Below are positions 52,050 through 63,800 of a DNA stretch of 64,000 nucleotides, in pieces. How positions within the stretch are numbered: the first letter of the stretch is position 1; each line of letters begins with the position of its first letter. The notes under the pieces are model-generated. The model saw only the letters and a program-made list of their open reading frames with translations, had not been told where the DNA came from and ran no database searches. The position numbers and the translations under genes are program-made. Source of the stretch: Lepiota brunneoincarnata (Eukaryota; Basidiomycota; Agaricomycetes; Agaricales; Agaricaceae); contig JAEBUN010000002.1 of the NCBI GenBank assembly GCA_023014365.1, positions 2,666,001 to 2,730,000 on the forward strand, given 5' to 3'.

Positions 52050-55000
52050 ATGAAGGAAGCCGTCTCTCACAAAAGCCCGAAAATAATGTATGTGATTACC
52101 ACTGCGACGAAATATCCGCTAATTAACTTGGCTTGAACCAGAAAAAAGCTCCAGTTTAGCCTTCTCAATGCTCAAGATACCGTCAAGATCTCAGAGTTCG
52201 AGGTTACTCACCGCGACTTGTACACCCTGACGGACAGGCTGCCCGTTCGGGATGGTGTACTGGATCGTCGCTTGGTGCGTCCTTCACAATTAGCTGCAAA
52301 CACAGGATACTTACTTGCATCAGGGTACCACGGACAAAAACGCGTTCTGCGAGACATGTGGGCAGTCATATGTGAACTGTGTCGGGCATTATGCGTATAT
52401 CAAGCTGGTCGTTCCCGTATTCCATATTGGCTACTTCAAACATACGATCGCTATCCTCCAAACCATTTGCAAGGTGAGTAAGATATTTCTAATTACGGCG
52501 AGGTCTCACCACCCTCCCGTTTCTTCAGACTTGCGCCAGGGTATTGTTGGAAGAGCCGGACAGACGCACGTTCATTAAGAAGTTCCGGCGACCGAAACTC
52601 GAAAATTTTCAACGTCAAGCACATTTCAAGGCAGTCAGTACCATCGCCCGCAAAGTAGTCTATTGTCCATACTGTTCAGCAACAAATGGTGCGGTCAAGA
52701 AGGCCGGCGCCCTAAAGATCATCCATGACAAATTCCGTGCCAAGAAAACGGCAGAAGAGATGGAGAAGTGGAAAAGGACGTTCATTTCGGCTATTGAAGT
52801 GCAAAAGGAGTTGGCCATTTATATCAACAAAGCCGTCCATGAAGATCTCAACCCTCTCAAAGTCCTAGATCTTTTCCGTCGCATCTCTGACGAAGTATGT
52901 TTTTATTTGCAATATGGCTCTGGTTTACTCACTTATTTAGGACTGCGAATTATTGGGCCTGCAACCGACGTGGGGCAGACCCGAAGAATTCATCTGGCAG
53001 TACCTGTCTGTTCCTCCTGTCTGTATTCGGCCCTCGGTAGCCCAAGACGGAGCTTCGAATGAGGATGATTTAACTGTCAAATTGACAGAAATCGTTTTCA
53101 CTAATGCCATAATTAAACAAGGTTTGGCGAGGGGATTGCCAACTCCACAGTTCATGGTGAGTCACCTTTAGGACGACACTGGGATCCAACTCATGTTCAA
53201 AAGGAACAATGGGAATTCCTCCAACTTTCGGTGGCGATGTATGTTAATTCTGAACTCCCCGGCGTATTGTCCCAACCTGGCCAGAAACCTATACGTGGCT
53301 TTGTTCAGCGGCTCAAAGGTAAACAGGGACGCTTTCGAGGAAATCTTTCCGGGAAACGTGTAGATTTCTCTGGACGGACAGTCATTTCTCCGGATCCCAA
53401 CCTCCGTATTGATGAGGTCGCAGTTCCCGAGAGGGTCGCAAAAATCCTGACTTACCCTGAGCGGGTCGCCTTACACAACATAGAAATTCTGCGAAAAGCC
53501 GTGAGGAATGGGCCTGATATCCATCCTGGAGCCAACTATGTTAGCCGCGGAGAAACCAAGAAATTCCTGAAATTCGCGAACAGAAATTCCATGGCGGACT
53601 CCCTTACTATCGGGGACATCGTGGAACGACACGTCATAGACGGCGACATTGTCCTGTTCAATCGACAACCGAGTTTACACAAGGTTTGAGCTTTATGTAT
53701 TCCCTATTCTCGACCGCTGATGAGCTTCGCTCACCTAGCTGTCCATCATGTGTCATCGAGTACGCAATAAACTCACACCTGGTTCTATGTCACTGATAGC
53801 TCGATCAACCAGGCCAAAGTGAGGCCCTGGCGGACTTTCCGACTTAATGAATGCGTATGTGGACCGTATAATGCTGATTTCGACGGTGATGAGATGAACC
53901 TACGTGTGTCCCCAAGCTCTTCTAGCCGAATGTTACAAGTAACCTGCGCCGTTGTCCAGATGTACCCCAGACCGAAGAGGCAAGAACAGAAGCCCTGGAG
54001 CTAATGGGTGTGAAGCATAACTTAGTGACACCTCGCAACGGTGATCCTGTAATTGCCGCCATACAGGATTTCATCACAGCTTCCTATCTCCTCTCACGAA
54101 AAGACACATTCCTGGACAGACGTCAGTTCATTCAAATTTGTTGCTACCTCGACGATGCAAATATGCAGATCAACATCCCTCCACCTGCAATCTGGAAGCC
54201 TGTTAGACTATGGACAGGGAAGCAGATTTTCAGTGTCCTTATGCGCCCGAACAAGGAGTCAAAGATTTTCGTAAACGTCGAGTCCAAATGTAACAAATGG
54301 GAAGAGGCCAGATCCGAAAACTACCCCAAACGAATGATTCCCGCTAATGATCTCTCCCCCAACGACGGCTGGCTGGTGATCGTAAATAGCGAGATCATGT
54401 GTGGTGTTATGGATAAGGCGACCGTCGGTAGTGGTAAAAAGAAGTCGATATTCGGGATCATACTACGTGACTATGGGCCGCATGAAGCTGCCGCCGCGAT
54501 GAATCGCCTAGCTAAGCTCTGTGCTCGCTACCTCGGTATGTACGAGCCCTATTACCGGATACCCGAAAGCTGACGCAATATAAACAGCTAACTATGGGTT
54601 CTCCCTTGGTATTAATGACGTCATTCCAGGCCCAGAACTGAAGGCTAGAAAGGAGACTTTGGTTGAAAATGCATACATGGACTGCCAGGACCTCATTAGC
54701 CTTGCCAATAAAGGCAAACTCGAAAACAAGCCTGGCTGTAACCAGGAACAGACTCTGGAAGCACTGATATCCTCAGTCTTGTCTAAAGTCCGTGAAGCTG
54801 TCGGTCAAATTTGCATGAGGGAGCTAAGCCGTCATAATGCACCTCTTATCATGGCAACCAGCGGTTCCAAAGGTGTGTCCCCCATCGAACCTTTTGATGA
54901 ACACCACACAAACATATCTAGGCTCTGTGATCAACGTCTCACAGATGGTCGCTTGTGTAGGGCAGCAGATCATTGCGGGCCACCGCGTGCCAGACGGTTT

Positions 55001-57242
55001 TCAGGATCGCTCGCTTCCGCACTTTCCGAAGAAGTCGAAAGAGCCCCCTTCAAAAGGCTTTGTCCGCAATAGTTTCTATTCTGGCCTGGCTCCAACGGAG
55101 TTCCTGTTCCACGCTATTTCTGGTCGTGAGGGTCTGGTTGACACAGCCGTTAAGACTGCAGAAACAGGTTACATGCAACGTCGCTTGATGAAAGCCTTAG
55201 AAGACTTGACAACACAATATGATCTGTCGGTCAGAAATTCTGTTGGCGGTATTGTGCAGTTCCGCTACGGAGATGACGGCTTAGACCCAGCCTGTCTAGA
55301 GGGGGATGCACAGCCCATCGATTTGGATAGGGCTTGGGCGCATGTCGCGGTGAGCACTATTCCACAGGTTCTGATATGGGCAGAATCAACCAACGGATCG
55401 TTTAGGCATCCACAGGCAGAGCTGGGCGCTCTTTGCTGCCCTTCGAAATACTGGAAATTACAGACAAAGAACTCAAGACTGCGAATTTCGCGAACGAATG
55501 CACCCAGACATACCTGGATGCTGTACGCAATTTTATTATCAACCGCGTTGCCGGTAAAGTTGCAGAAAACCGGAGGAGTCGTGGTATGTTCGAAGCACTG
55601 GAGCGTGAAGATGAATGGGATGCAACTACTGATTTGTCAATGGGTGCAACTGGTTCGTTTACCACATTCCAATGAAGGTTGCACACTCCTTGACATTCGT
55701 TCAGTTGATGATGTCGCAATAGTCGATAACAAAGCAAAGGCGACCGAACGTCAACTCCGCAGGTTTCTCCAGGTTTGCTGGGTCAAGTACGTCAAAGCAC
55801 GGATAGAGCCAGGTCAGTTTTTGTCGGGTGTTGTCCTATCGGCATAAACTTAGCTTGTAACAGGATCAACAGTGGGTGCTGTTGGCGCACAGTCAATTGG
55901 TGAGCCAGGCACTCAAATGACGCTGAAAACCTTCCATTTTGCTGGCGTCGCATCAATGAACGTTACACTCGGCGTGCCACGGATCAAAGAAATCATCAAT
56001 GCTGCCAAAGCAATCAGTACACCGATCATCAGTTGCAAACTCGTGACTCGTGATAGCGAAGCTTCTGCTCGTATCGTCAAAGGTCGCCTTGAGAAAACGT
56101 TGTTGGGAGATGTGCGTTCAATACTTGACACATCTACTCCGCTGACGTATTCACCAGATTGCAAGTGTGCTTGAGGAAGCTTGGGCCCCAGAATATGCAT
56201 ATGTAGGCATCATCGTGGATACAGAAGCTATCAGGAAACTTCAGGTGCGAATTAGAGATTGGTTCGTATGGTACGCGATTGACCCATCGCTTCTCTAGCT
56301 TGAATTGACGCTCGATGACATCAAATGGGCCATCGTGAACGCGAAGAAGCTGAAAGTAAAGCAAGAGGTATGGTCCAAGCGTTACTTTGGTCTATATATG
56401 CTGCTAAAGGGCGTCTCTAGACTATCACTATTATACCACGGAAGAACCGTCTCCGCATTTATGTTGATGGGGCAGACAAATATTACAAGCTTCGCGAATT
56501 GAAGCGAGCCCTACCTGAAATCGTCGTCAAAGGAGTTCCAACCATATCCCGTGCCGTTATCAACATCAAGGATCAAGACGACGTTAAGGGGAAGAAAGGT
56601 GATAAAGAGCTGTTAGTTGAAGGGTATGGCCTGCAGAAGTGCATGATCACTGAAGGTGGGCTGAAAGCCTCAGACAACATCTTTCCAACCTCACCGTTGT
56701 GTGATAGGTGTTATCGGAGAATATACAACATCGAATCACGTTATCGAGGTGGCGCAAGTCCTTGGGATTGAAGCTGCGCGACGAACAATTGTGAACGAGA
56801 TCCAATACACCATGAAGTCGCATGATATGATCATTGACCCGCGGCATGTTATGCTTCTGGGAGACGTCATGACGTATAAGGCGGGTCTTATCTCACGCCT
56901 GCTGTGGCCACGCTGACTTGTGGAAATGCAGGGGGAGGTCCTTGGGATTACGCGGTTTGGTGTCGCCAAAATGAAGGACAGCGTGCTGATGCTGGCATCC
57001 TTCGAGAAGACAACGGACCATTTGTTTGACGCGTCCGCATATGGGAAGAATGACGACATTTCAGGCGTTTCCGAAAGCATCATCATGGGCAACCCTGCAG
57101 CGATGTGTGGAACTTCGATGTGGGGTCTACTTCTCACCAAGTGATGCAGTCATTGACACCAGTTTTCAGGCCTGCCCTGATTGGACATCCTCCCCTTCTC
57201 AAAAAACCTCGAAAACTCTTGTTCGAGGGTGCCCTAGAATAG
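52050..57242 (+). CDS. RPC1: RNA polymerase III largest subunit (RPC1/C160)
   Basis: Catalytic subunit that makes tRNA, 5S rRNA and other small RNAs in the nucleus. Twenty exons: 52050-52087, 52142-52274, 52324-52473, 52529-52894, 52941-53156, 53204-53683, 53739-53759, 53813-53903, 53960-54535, 54588-54872, 54922-55349, 55406-55652, 55723-55812, 55864-56111, 56158-56244, 56299-56367, 56421-56655, 56708-56880, 56932-57119, 57170-57242. They join in frame to 1397 residues, the family's usual size. Seen: zinc-binding [14 protein letters not shown] near residue 66, CPYC near 154, [20 protein letters not shown], the Mg-binding [10 protein letters not shown] near 488, trigger-loop region [20 protein letters not shown], and C-terminal [15 protein letters not shown]. 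Intron 18 is GC-AG; splice sites were chosen by frame and family conservation. Intact. Confidence 0.97.
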
Positions 57243-58632
57243 GCTGCCACCATACTTAGATACCTTGACCTATGTGCACACGGATAATCAATTGAATTCA
57301 TAGGAGTCGCCTCGGTAGGTCGCAACTGGTCTAGGCCGAGGCTCTTGTGCAGGCACTTGGCGAAAGGGTTGAAGCAGGGTTCGATGACGTCTGTTACTCT
57401 GCTCAACGGAAGACCGGCGTACGAATCATGGCCGTGAGGATGATCGTCAATGGAGAAGCAATGAAGGAGATCGTGGTGACGGGCTAGAAAAGTGATCTGC
57501 GGGGGAGAAATCCAAGTTTTCCGTTATGTCCGTCGTAGCCGACGTAGTAAAATACCGAGGACAAAGCGGAGTAATCCGCGATGAGATATGGTGAATGAGA
57601 GTATGAAAGATGGATGCCTAATCCTGGGTGATCCGTAGATAATCCTCGGTAACGTTGCTTTTCAACCCCAAGCGATAGAAATCTCACAGGGTAGCGCCCA
57701 GATCTGTGATCTATGTTGCTGGTAAACCGGGGTTTGTGCACATTTTAGTAGATGATCCCGGGTTCAGCATTCCATTGGCCCGTCGTTTGACCTCCGAGGG
57801 GGCATTCAGACGAAGCGATGTGTGCACTGATGCACAGGTTATTATTCTCTTCCGTGGTGTTGTCATTGTTTGATGCCTTTTCGTTGTCGACCTCCCGAGG
57901 ACACAGATTATTAATGTGATACCGTGCACATACGTAGAAATGACGAAGCGTCAGGGAACTGTGTTGTCCTCCTCACCCTCCTGCAGAGAGAACAAAGTTC
58001 TCCCCGAAAATTGCATTTTGCCAATTTTTGTATTTCCACCTGAGAACTTGTTGCAACACAGCAATGTTTGTTGCAACCCCTCCAGCCTGATGATTAGGCA
58101 TGCACCATGGTCAGCACATGGCTCAGTAACTCATGGAAGGATAATCAAGACCCGAGGGGAAGGGAAAGACAAAGCCAACGACAGTCCTCTTCACCAGGAG
58201 TCTTTATACTGAGGGATGAGGAACCTCCCTGGCATCCATTCTCGAAGTTGTAGGTGCAGTGAGGCAGGGATCTGACTGCTCCTAGGACATCCGTAGTGCA
58301 GGCAGTCGGCGCAGAGGACGTTGGGATAGCCCAAGAATAGTAGTCACCGCCGACTAACGTCATTTTCCGCCAAAGTCCGCCTTCCACCTATGGACCCTAT
58401 GACCTCACTATCTATGACCTCACTAGCCACCACGGCTACCACTTCCTCGGACTCTAGAGCATCGAACCAACTCGATTATGAGCATAACAGTATGGTATAT
58501 ACGTGTAAGTAGCAACCCAGACAGCCAAAATTAAACCGTAAGAAATATCGGACTCGCATGGGCGAAAAGTGTGTTGATCAAAAAGTCAAAGGGAAAGAGG
58601 ACGAAAAATCCAAATTGAAACTCCAGTCCAAC
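57243..58632. other. Intergenic region with an orphan coding-like segment
   Basis: About 1.4 kb between RPC1 and the convergent phosphatase gene. At 57333-57485 the plus strand reads AEALVQALGERVEAGFDD, QRKTGVRIMAVRMIVNGEAM and KEIVVTG then TAG; composition is protein-like but there is no upstream exon or start, so it may be a relic exon. The rest (57490-58632) shows only short, unconvincing frames and serves as 3' flank for both genes. Confidence 0.4.
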
Positions 58633-60819
58633 TCAAGCATCTCCGCCCGCCGTGTCACCATGACTGTTATTTCTGGGTGGTGCACCTCCTCTGGTCAAAC
58701 CGGCAGCTGACAGGCCCCTTACAGCGTAGCTGCCCGCGCCGCCACGTCCCCGTCCGCGGCCACCCATGCCTCTGAAAGAAGATTCGCGTGATTCACGATC
58801 AGTGGCTTGCTTGACCTCGGGTGTAATATCCTTGATTTTCTTTGGCTATAATTTAGAAAGGACAAGTGGTGGAAAGGATCAGAGAGGGGACAAACCTCAG
58901 CATGTTTCTCGAGACCCGCCTTCATACCGGCCTCGTCGACGAATTCGATGTACGCCAGTTTGGCACGACCCGGATGAGGGGGAAAGTTGATTTTGATGAT
59001 CTGGAAGAGTATCAGTAAAATAGCAGAAAATGGCACGCAAACATGACTGACTCCTTCTCTAGCATCACCAAAGAATTCTCTCACATCCGCATCAGTGACC
59101 TGGATAGTCGATGGCATTCTCATAAAAATGGTCCATGGATGACGCGCAGGCCGCGTCGGCTTGGGTGAGCGCATCCCCGAGCTGGCACCGTCTGCAGGAG
59201 ATTTGGGTTCCTCCGCCGTGGCATTGTCAGTCGGCTTGTTAGACTCAGGGGTGCCAGTGACTGGTGTTGAAGATTCGGGCAAGGCGGAGGAGGTTCTGGG
59301 TACATCAGGCGTGTTCCTCCCAGATTTGCTATCCCTCCTCGGGTCCCGTTTCTTGTCCTTTTTGTTGAAGCCTACCTGCTCTTTGTCTGCAGAAGTGGCC
59401 CCGTTTAGCTTAGGAGTGGAAGGAGAGGGACTGGCAGCTCCGGAAGCAGGGGCTAGGGGCGGGGGTGTTGGGGCATTAGACTTATTAGAAAGATGAGGAG
59501 GAAAAGGCTTTTTCAGGGGCAGGAGTAGGCTGTTTTGTGGGTGGCTGGCTACCGTTGATGGTACTTTGGGCGGGAAGGGCAGCAGTGGCAGAGTTAGGGG
59601 TGGGAGCAACTGTTGCGCTGCGTCGGTAGGCATAGTTAAAGCCTAAGCAATGAGTCAAGACTACGGTTACATCAAGAGAAAATTCGGAGGCGTACCCTGA
59701 CTTTTGAGCTCCGAACTGACTCTTCCATCCTTGATATCGAGAACAAGAGAGCCATACGCGGCATCGCAGAGATTCCAGTTCCAGCAATTTTTCCATGCGG
59801 GTTCCTCTCCTGTAGCAGTGGCACCAGGACCAGAAGAGGGCTGGGGGGAAGGCATGCGCTCAACAACGGAGAGGGCCTTTTCCAAGAGAATGCGCTTGAT
59901 GGTCATCGATTACGAGGTCGACCTGGTTCTTGATACTCTCCCATACTCTGTCCCAGCCATCTTTACCAATAGAAAGTTTATGGCGGAAACCTTCAAAGTC
60001 AGCCTGAACACTAAATTCATTGTATGAGGTTGCATAGCGGAAGTGGAGACCAGCGGAGATCGTAAGGTCGGTTTTGAGGACGAGAGCAAGCTGAGCAATA
60101 ATACCTTCACGTCCTGGACTGGCGTGGGTAATCAAAAGGCGTGTCTCTGAGGGGTCAAATACGCGTTGTGCTGTGTCGACGAGCTCGCCGATCTGCAGTG
60201 CAGTTGTCCACATAGTTCCTCCACCCCCCGCAATAGTGGCTTTACCATCACCGTTGTCAAACATCTTGTGCGGAACGAGAGCACCACCGAGACCCAAGAG
60301 GCGGAGTTTGATGCCACCAAGGTCGAGGAGACGTGTTGTAGCCTCGTCGATGATGTGGAGATTGTCGATGCTGTATGTTCCCGTTCTGAACTTTTCGAGA
60401 ACGACAACATCCTCGCAAGTTCCCCAAACGGTGAAAACGGGCACGTGGAGTTTGATTTGGCCCGCGAGGAGCAGAGGAAACTCTGAAAGAAGGGAAACGT
60501 TGACAGTTGAGCGAATAGCATCGGGTGGGTTATCATTTGCAAGAAGGTGCGTGCGCTGCGCCTGAGGAATAAGGGGAGAGTACTGGGTGACATGGCGGAG
60601 GGTGCGGTCGGTGATACGCGCTAGACTATCGGCGTCGAAGAAACCAAAGTCACCAGTGTGGATGATGGCGGCGGCATTCTCCTGACGGGCGAGGTCGTTG
60701 AGTGCAGAGAGCTTGCCGCGGATATCAGCGATGCAAAGGACGCGTGCATGGCTACCGTCAAGGGTGACGGTGAGGGTGTTGACGCTGCTCGAGGACATCG
60801 GGGCGGCAGGAAAGGTCAA
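58633..60819 (-). CDS. Metallophosphatase-like/DUF2433 protein with C-terminal RRM and RGG tail
   Basis: The N-terminal part (60819-59910) resembles calcineurin-type phosphoesterases: VLCIADIRGKLSALNDLA, IIHTGDFGFFDADSL, VFTVWGTCEDVVVLE, LLGLGGALVPHKMF, LLITHASPGREG, GLHFRYATSYNEF. Next come KNCWNWNLCDAAYGSLVLD, a Pro/Ser-rich linker, an RRM-like domain (HPWTIFMRMPSTIQVTDADV, then IIKINFPPHPGRAKLAYIEF) and an Arg/Gly tail ending AGGDA (stop 58635-58633). Introns seen: GTACGC...CTTAG near 59695-59643, GTCAGT...TTCCAG near 59056-59000, GTTTGT...CCAAAG near 58896-58847. The frame changes near 59910 (a 1-bp shift, or a 73-bp intron GTAATC...CCCCAG) and near 59490 (1-bp shift), so it is a sequence error or a decaying gene. 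Domain architecture fits fungal DUF2433 proteins; the role may be RNA-linked, but this is inference. Confidence 0.75.
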
Positions 60820-60897
60820 GGAATCGAAATTTCACACTCAGACCAACGCAAAATACACTTCGGCTTTCTCCGGCACACGTTTCGCCCATTCTCTTCC
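60820..60897. promoter_or_regulatory. Very short shared promoter, DUF2433 gene and MED13
   Basis: 78 bp between the two divergent start codons (99 bp if the phosphatase gene starts at its second Met, 60798). No TATA box is recognised. Shared regulation is inferred from the arrangement. Confidence 0.5.
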
Positions 60898-63800
60898 ATG
60901 GTCGGCACAGACGACCACCTCCTCGCCGCCCGCCTCCGTCTCGACCCCGACGCTGCCGTCGCTGCCATCCGCTTCGTCCCTGACAACTCCTCCAATTCTG
61001 CCCCCGACGTTATCGAGTATGCTCGCCGCCGCATAGTCACCTCTACAACACCAATCCTCGAAGCTTTCCTTCCCAGTGTCCAACTTGGCTACCGCCCCGC
61101 TCTCTACATCTTCCTTGTTGCCTCCTCGCAGTGCATATCACAAGCTACCACCTCTCTCGATGACCTCCGCTTCGACGGGCTTACAGCGCCCGTTCCCGCC
61201 TCTCATTTCCCTTTTCGGCAAATCTACGATAGCCCCCGCCATCTCGCCTCCCATTTTCTCAATGCCGTCCGCATACGCCTTATCGACGATATTTCTGTCA
61301 TTACCAACACAGGAACGCGCCGCTGCACGGATGGCTTTCTGATATCTCACCACCAGCTCAATACTGGCACCGACTGGGGCGCCGGCTGGGAGTACAAGGC
61401 CCTTAGCAGACCTCTCATTTTCTGCCACATCCAGCTGCAGCCGGCTCGCTCTGCACTCGTCATCCGGCCAACCCTGTTGCCGACGCCATACCTTCCACTC
61501 GACTCTTGTCTACCACTCGCCCCACGTTCGCCCATAATCCTCCTTCCCTATGCTACCCCTGCTTACTTTCTTGCCACCTACTCCGGTCCCACTTCCGCGC
61601 TCGTACGGCAGTTTTCGGACTCTCTTCAAGGACAAGGCCAGCCCCCTTTAGATGCCTCATTTATCATTGGATGGATTGGCGTAGAAAACAAGCAGGGCGA
61701 AGATAAGGGCATTACTTTTATTTATCCTACCTGCCTCTGCCTTGCATTTGTCCCATCTCTTAAAAGGCCCCTTCTAGAGCACACTCCTGATCTCCCTGGA
61801 CCCTTACAGCCCTCACCGAAACTCCAGAGTGCAGCTTCACCCCTGTCTGAAGATCCTCCGACTTATCCGCATCGACCCTCTTTGCTCACATCCCCGACCA
61901 CCGAGCTCAAAGCCTTCCGTGCTCTTACCCTGTCCAAATCCAGGAACATCCGGACAGTAGCTGCGCAAGTTAGTGGCTATGTCGATCATGTTGCCAAGGA
62001 CAGAGAGCGAGAGCGCGAACGTCTCAAGCGAGAACGTGAAGGAGGGAACGCCGGCTCTCCGAACATGCTTCCCCGTACTACGCCCTCAAGCTCAGCTCTC
62101 CCTTCTGCTCCCTTGGTAGCCCCGCCCATCACGGCCCACACACCTGTACCAGCCCAACCATCTATACCCTCACAGAATTTCTACCCATCACCTCCTCAAG
62201 CTGAGCCCTCCACAGCTCCTCCTCCAGGCAACACTTCTCCCATCCTACCAATTGTCTCCCAGCAACAACCTACACAACCTGACACGCCCAGTTCTGCTTC
62301 AATTCAAGTTGCTCCCCCCCTTGCTACCTCGTCTTCCTCGTCCTCTTATGATCCTTTTGGTTATCTTGGCATGAATATGACTGACATGAGTATAGATTTT
62401 GGTATGGACATGGGCATAGGCTTTAATATGGGCCTCGGTATGAATATAAACGGGAATACGAGTACGGGACCGGGTGGCCCTGGCAGCAGGTCAGGATATA
62501 ACGACGACAGTAGCCGAGGTATCGGGCTTGGTGGAAGCTCAGGCATGGACTTTGAAGAGCTTACGGACGATGATTTCAACTTTTTCGATCAGCCTTCTGC
62601 TCATGCTCCTACTGCACCTGCACCCGCACCCGCTGCATCGTCCGTCGCTGTCACTGCGACTGCCATGCAGGTTACTCCTCCTTTATTTGGAGACATGCAC
62701 CTGTCTGGTCCAGGTCCTCCACTCCCCGCAGCCCACACACAACCAACTCCAACAACCCACACTCCTTGGACTTCTGATTATCCGGAAGGCTTTACACCAT
62801 GTTCTATTGAACCCTTAGACCCTATTCTCCCACCTGAACTGGTACCTTCCTCCCCAGGTTTCACATCTCCAGATGGTGCTGAAAGAGGCCCTCTTACCCC
62901 TACCCCTAACATCCATCTAGAACATGATACTCGACTGACCACCTTTGAGCAACGTGACGACGAGACCCGGAAGGGTTTCGATCCCATTCCTTTCGCCAAG
63001 TATCATCGTGTTGCCGATGGAAAGTATGGCCCCAAGGGGAAATTTGGATTACCCAGCCCACCACCAGACGAACCAGATGACCCAATCGAGGTACCCTTTA
63101 CTCAGACCCGATCTCCTTCGGCCCGAAGACCGCTACTTAAGCAGAGCGAGGGCAGTGCTGCTTCGGGGTGGCGAATGCAATACAATGCTGTTACAGACCC
63201 TCGAGTTGGCGTGATGCGCAAGCTGATTGGTGTGAAGAGGAAGCATGCAACGCAGGGCGGGAGGACTGGAAAGGATATTCGTAAATCCCCTTGGACTGCG
63301 GAGTATGAAGAATGGAAAGTTTGTCTATCACCTACAGTTGACGCCAATGATTTCAACTCAGAGCCATCCGAGGATGAGGAAGGCACCCAGTCGGACAATG
63401 GGTTCTCGGAAGAGGACGACACCCCTGCTACCTCCCGTCCAAGCACTCCCCCACCATCTTACCTTCCCCTCGGTCCTTCATTGCTGCATACACACTTTAA
63501 TCATGCACACCTCCTACCTGTCAGCAAGCCTCTGCGGCCACCGGGTTCCTCCATATCTGCTTCCGGAGTGCATGGGGTCCTTGGAGTTGTCGCTATGCCC
63601 ATTGCGAATGTGCCTACTCCTGTTTCCCCTGCGGCTGGCTTAGGCTTCACAGCAGAGAAATGGAGGGCGTTAGAAATTGTGGTCAATGTCCTTGCCAAGG
63701 AAGCTGTCGAGAATGCGGTATGGGGTGAGGCGTGGTTGACCAATAACGTCTTCGGCTCTTCCAGCGGACGGTCTGCTGGTGAAAGCAAGAAGTTTACCGA

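Noticed and set aside
53904..53959. Frameshift in RPC1 after [10 protein letters not shown]
   Set aside because: Splicing a 56-bp GT-AG intron restores [11 protein letters not shown], so there is no lesion.
57120..57169. Truncated RPC1 C-terminus ending MWGLLLTK
   Set aside because: A 50-bp GT-AG intron joins GTSM to PALIGHPP and the conserved end at 57242.
60166..63788. Antisense frames over the phosphatase and MED13 genes
   Set aside because: They mirror the strong codon bias of the real genes and carry no domains.
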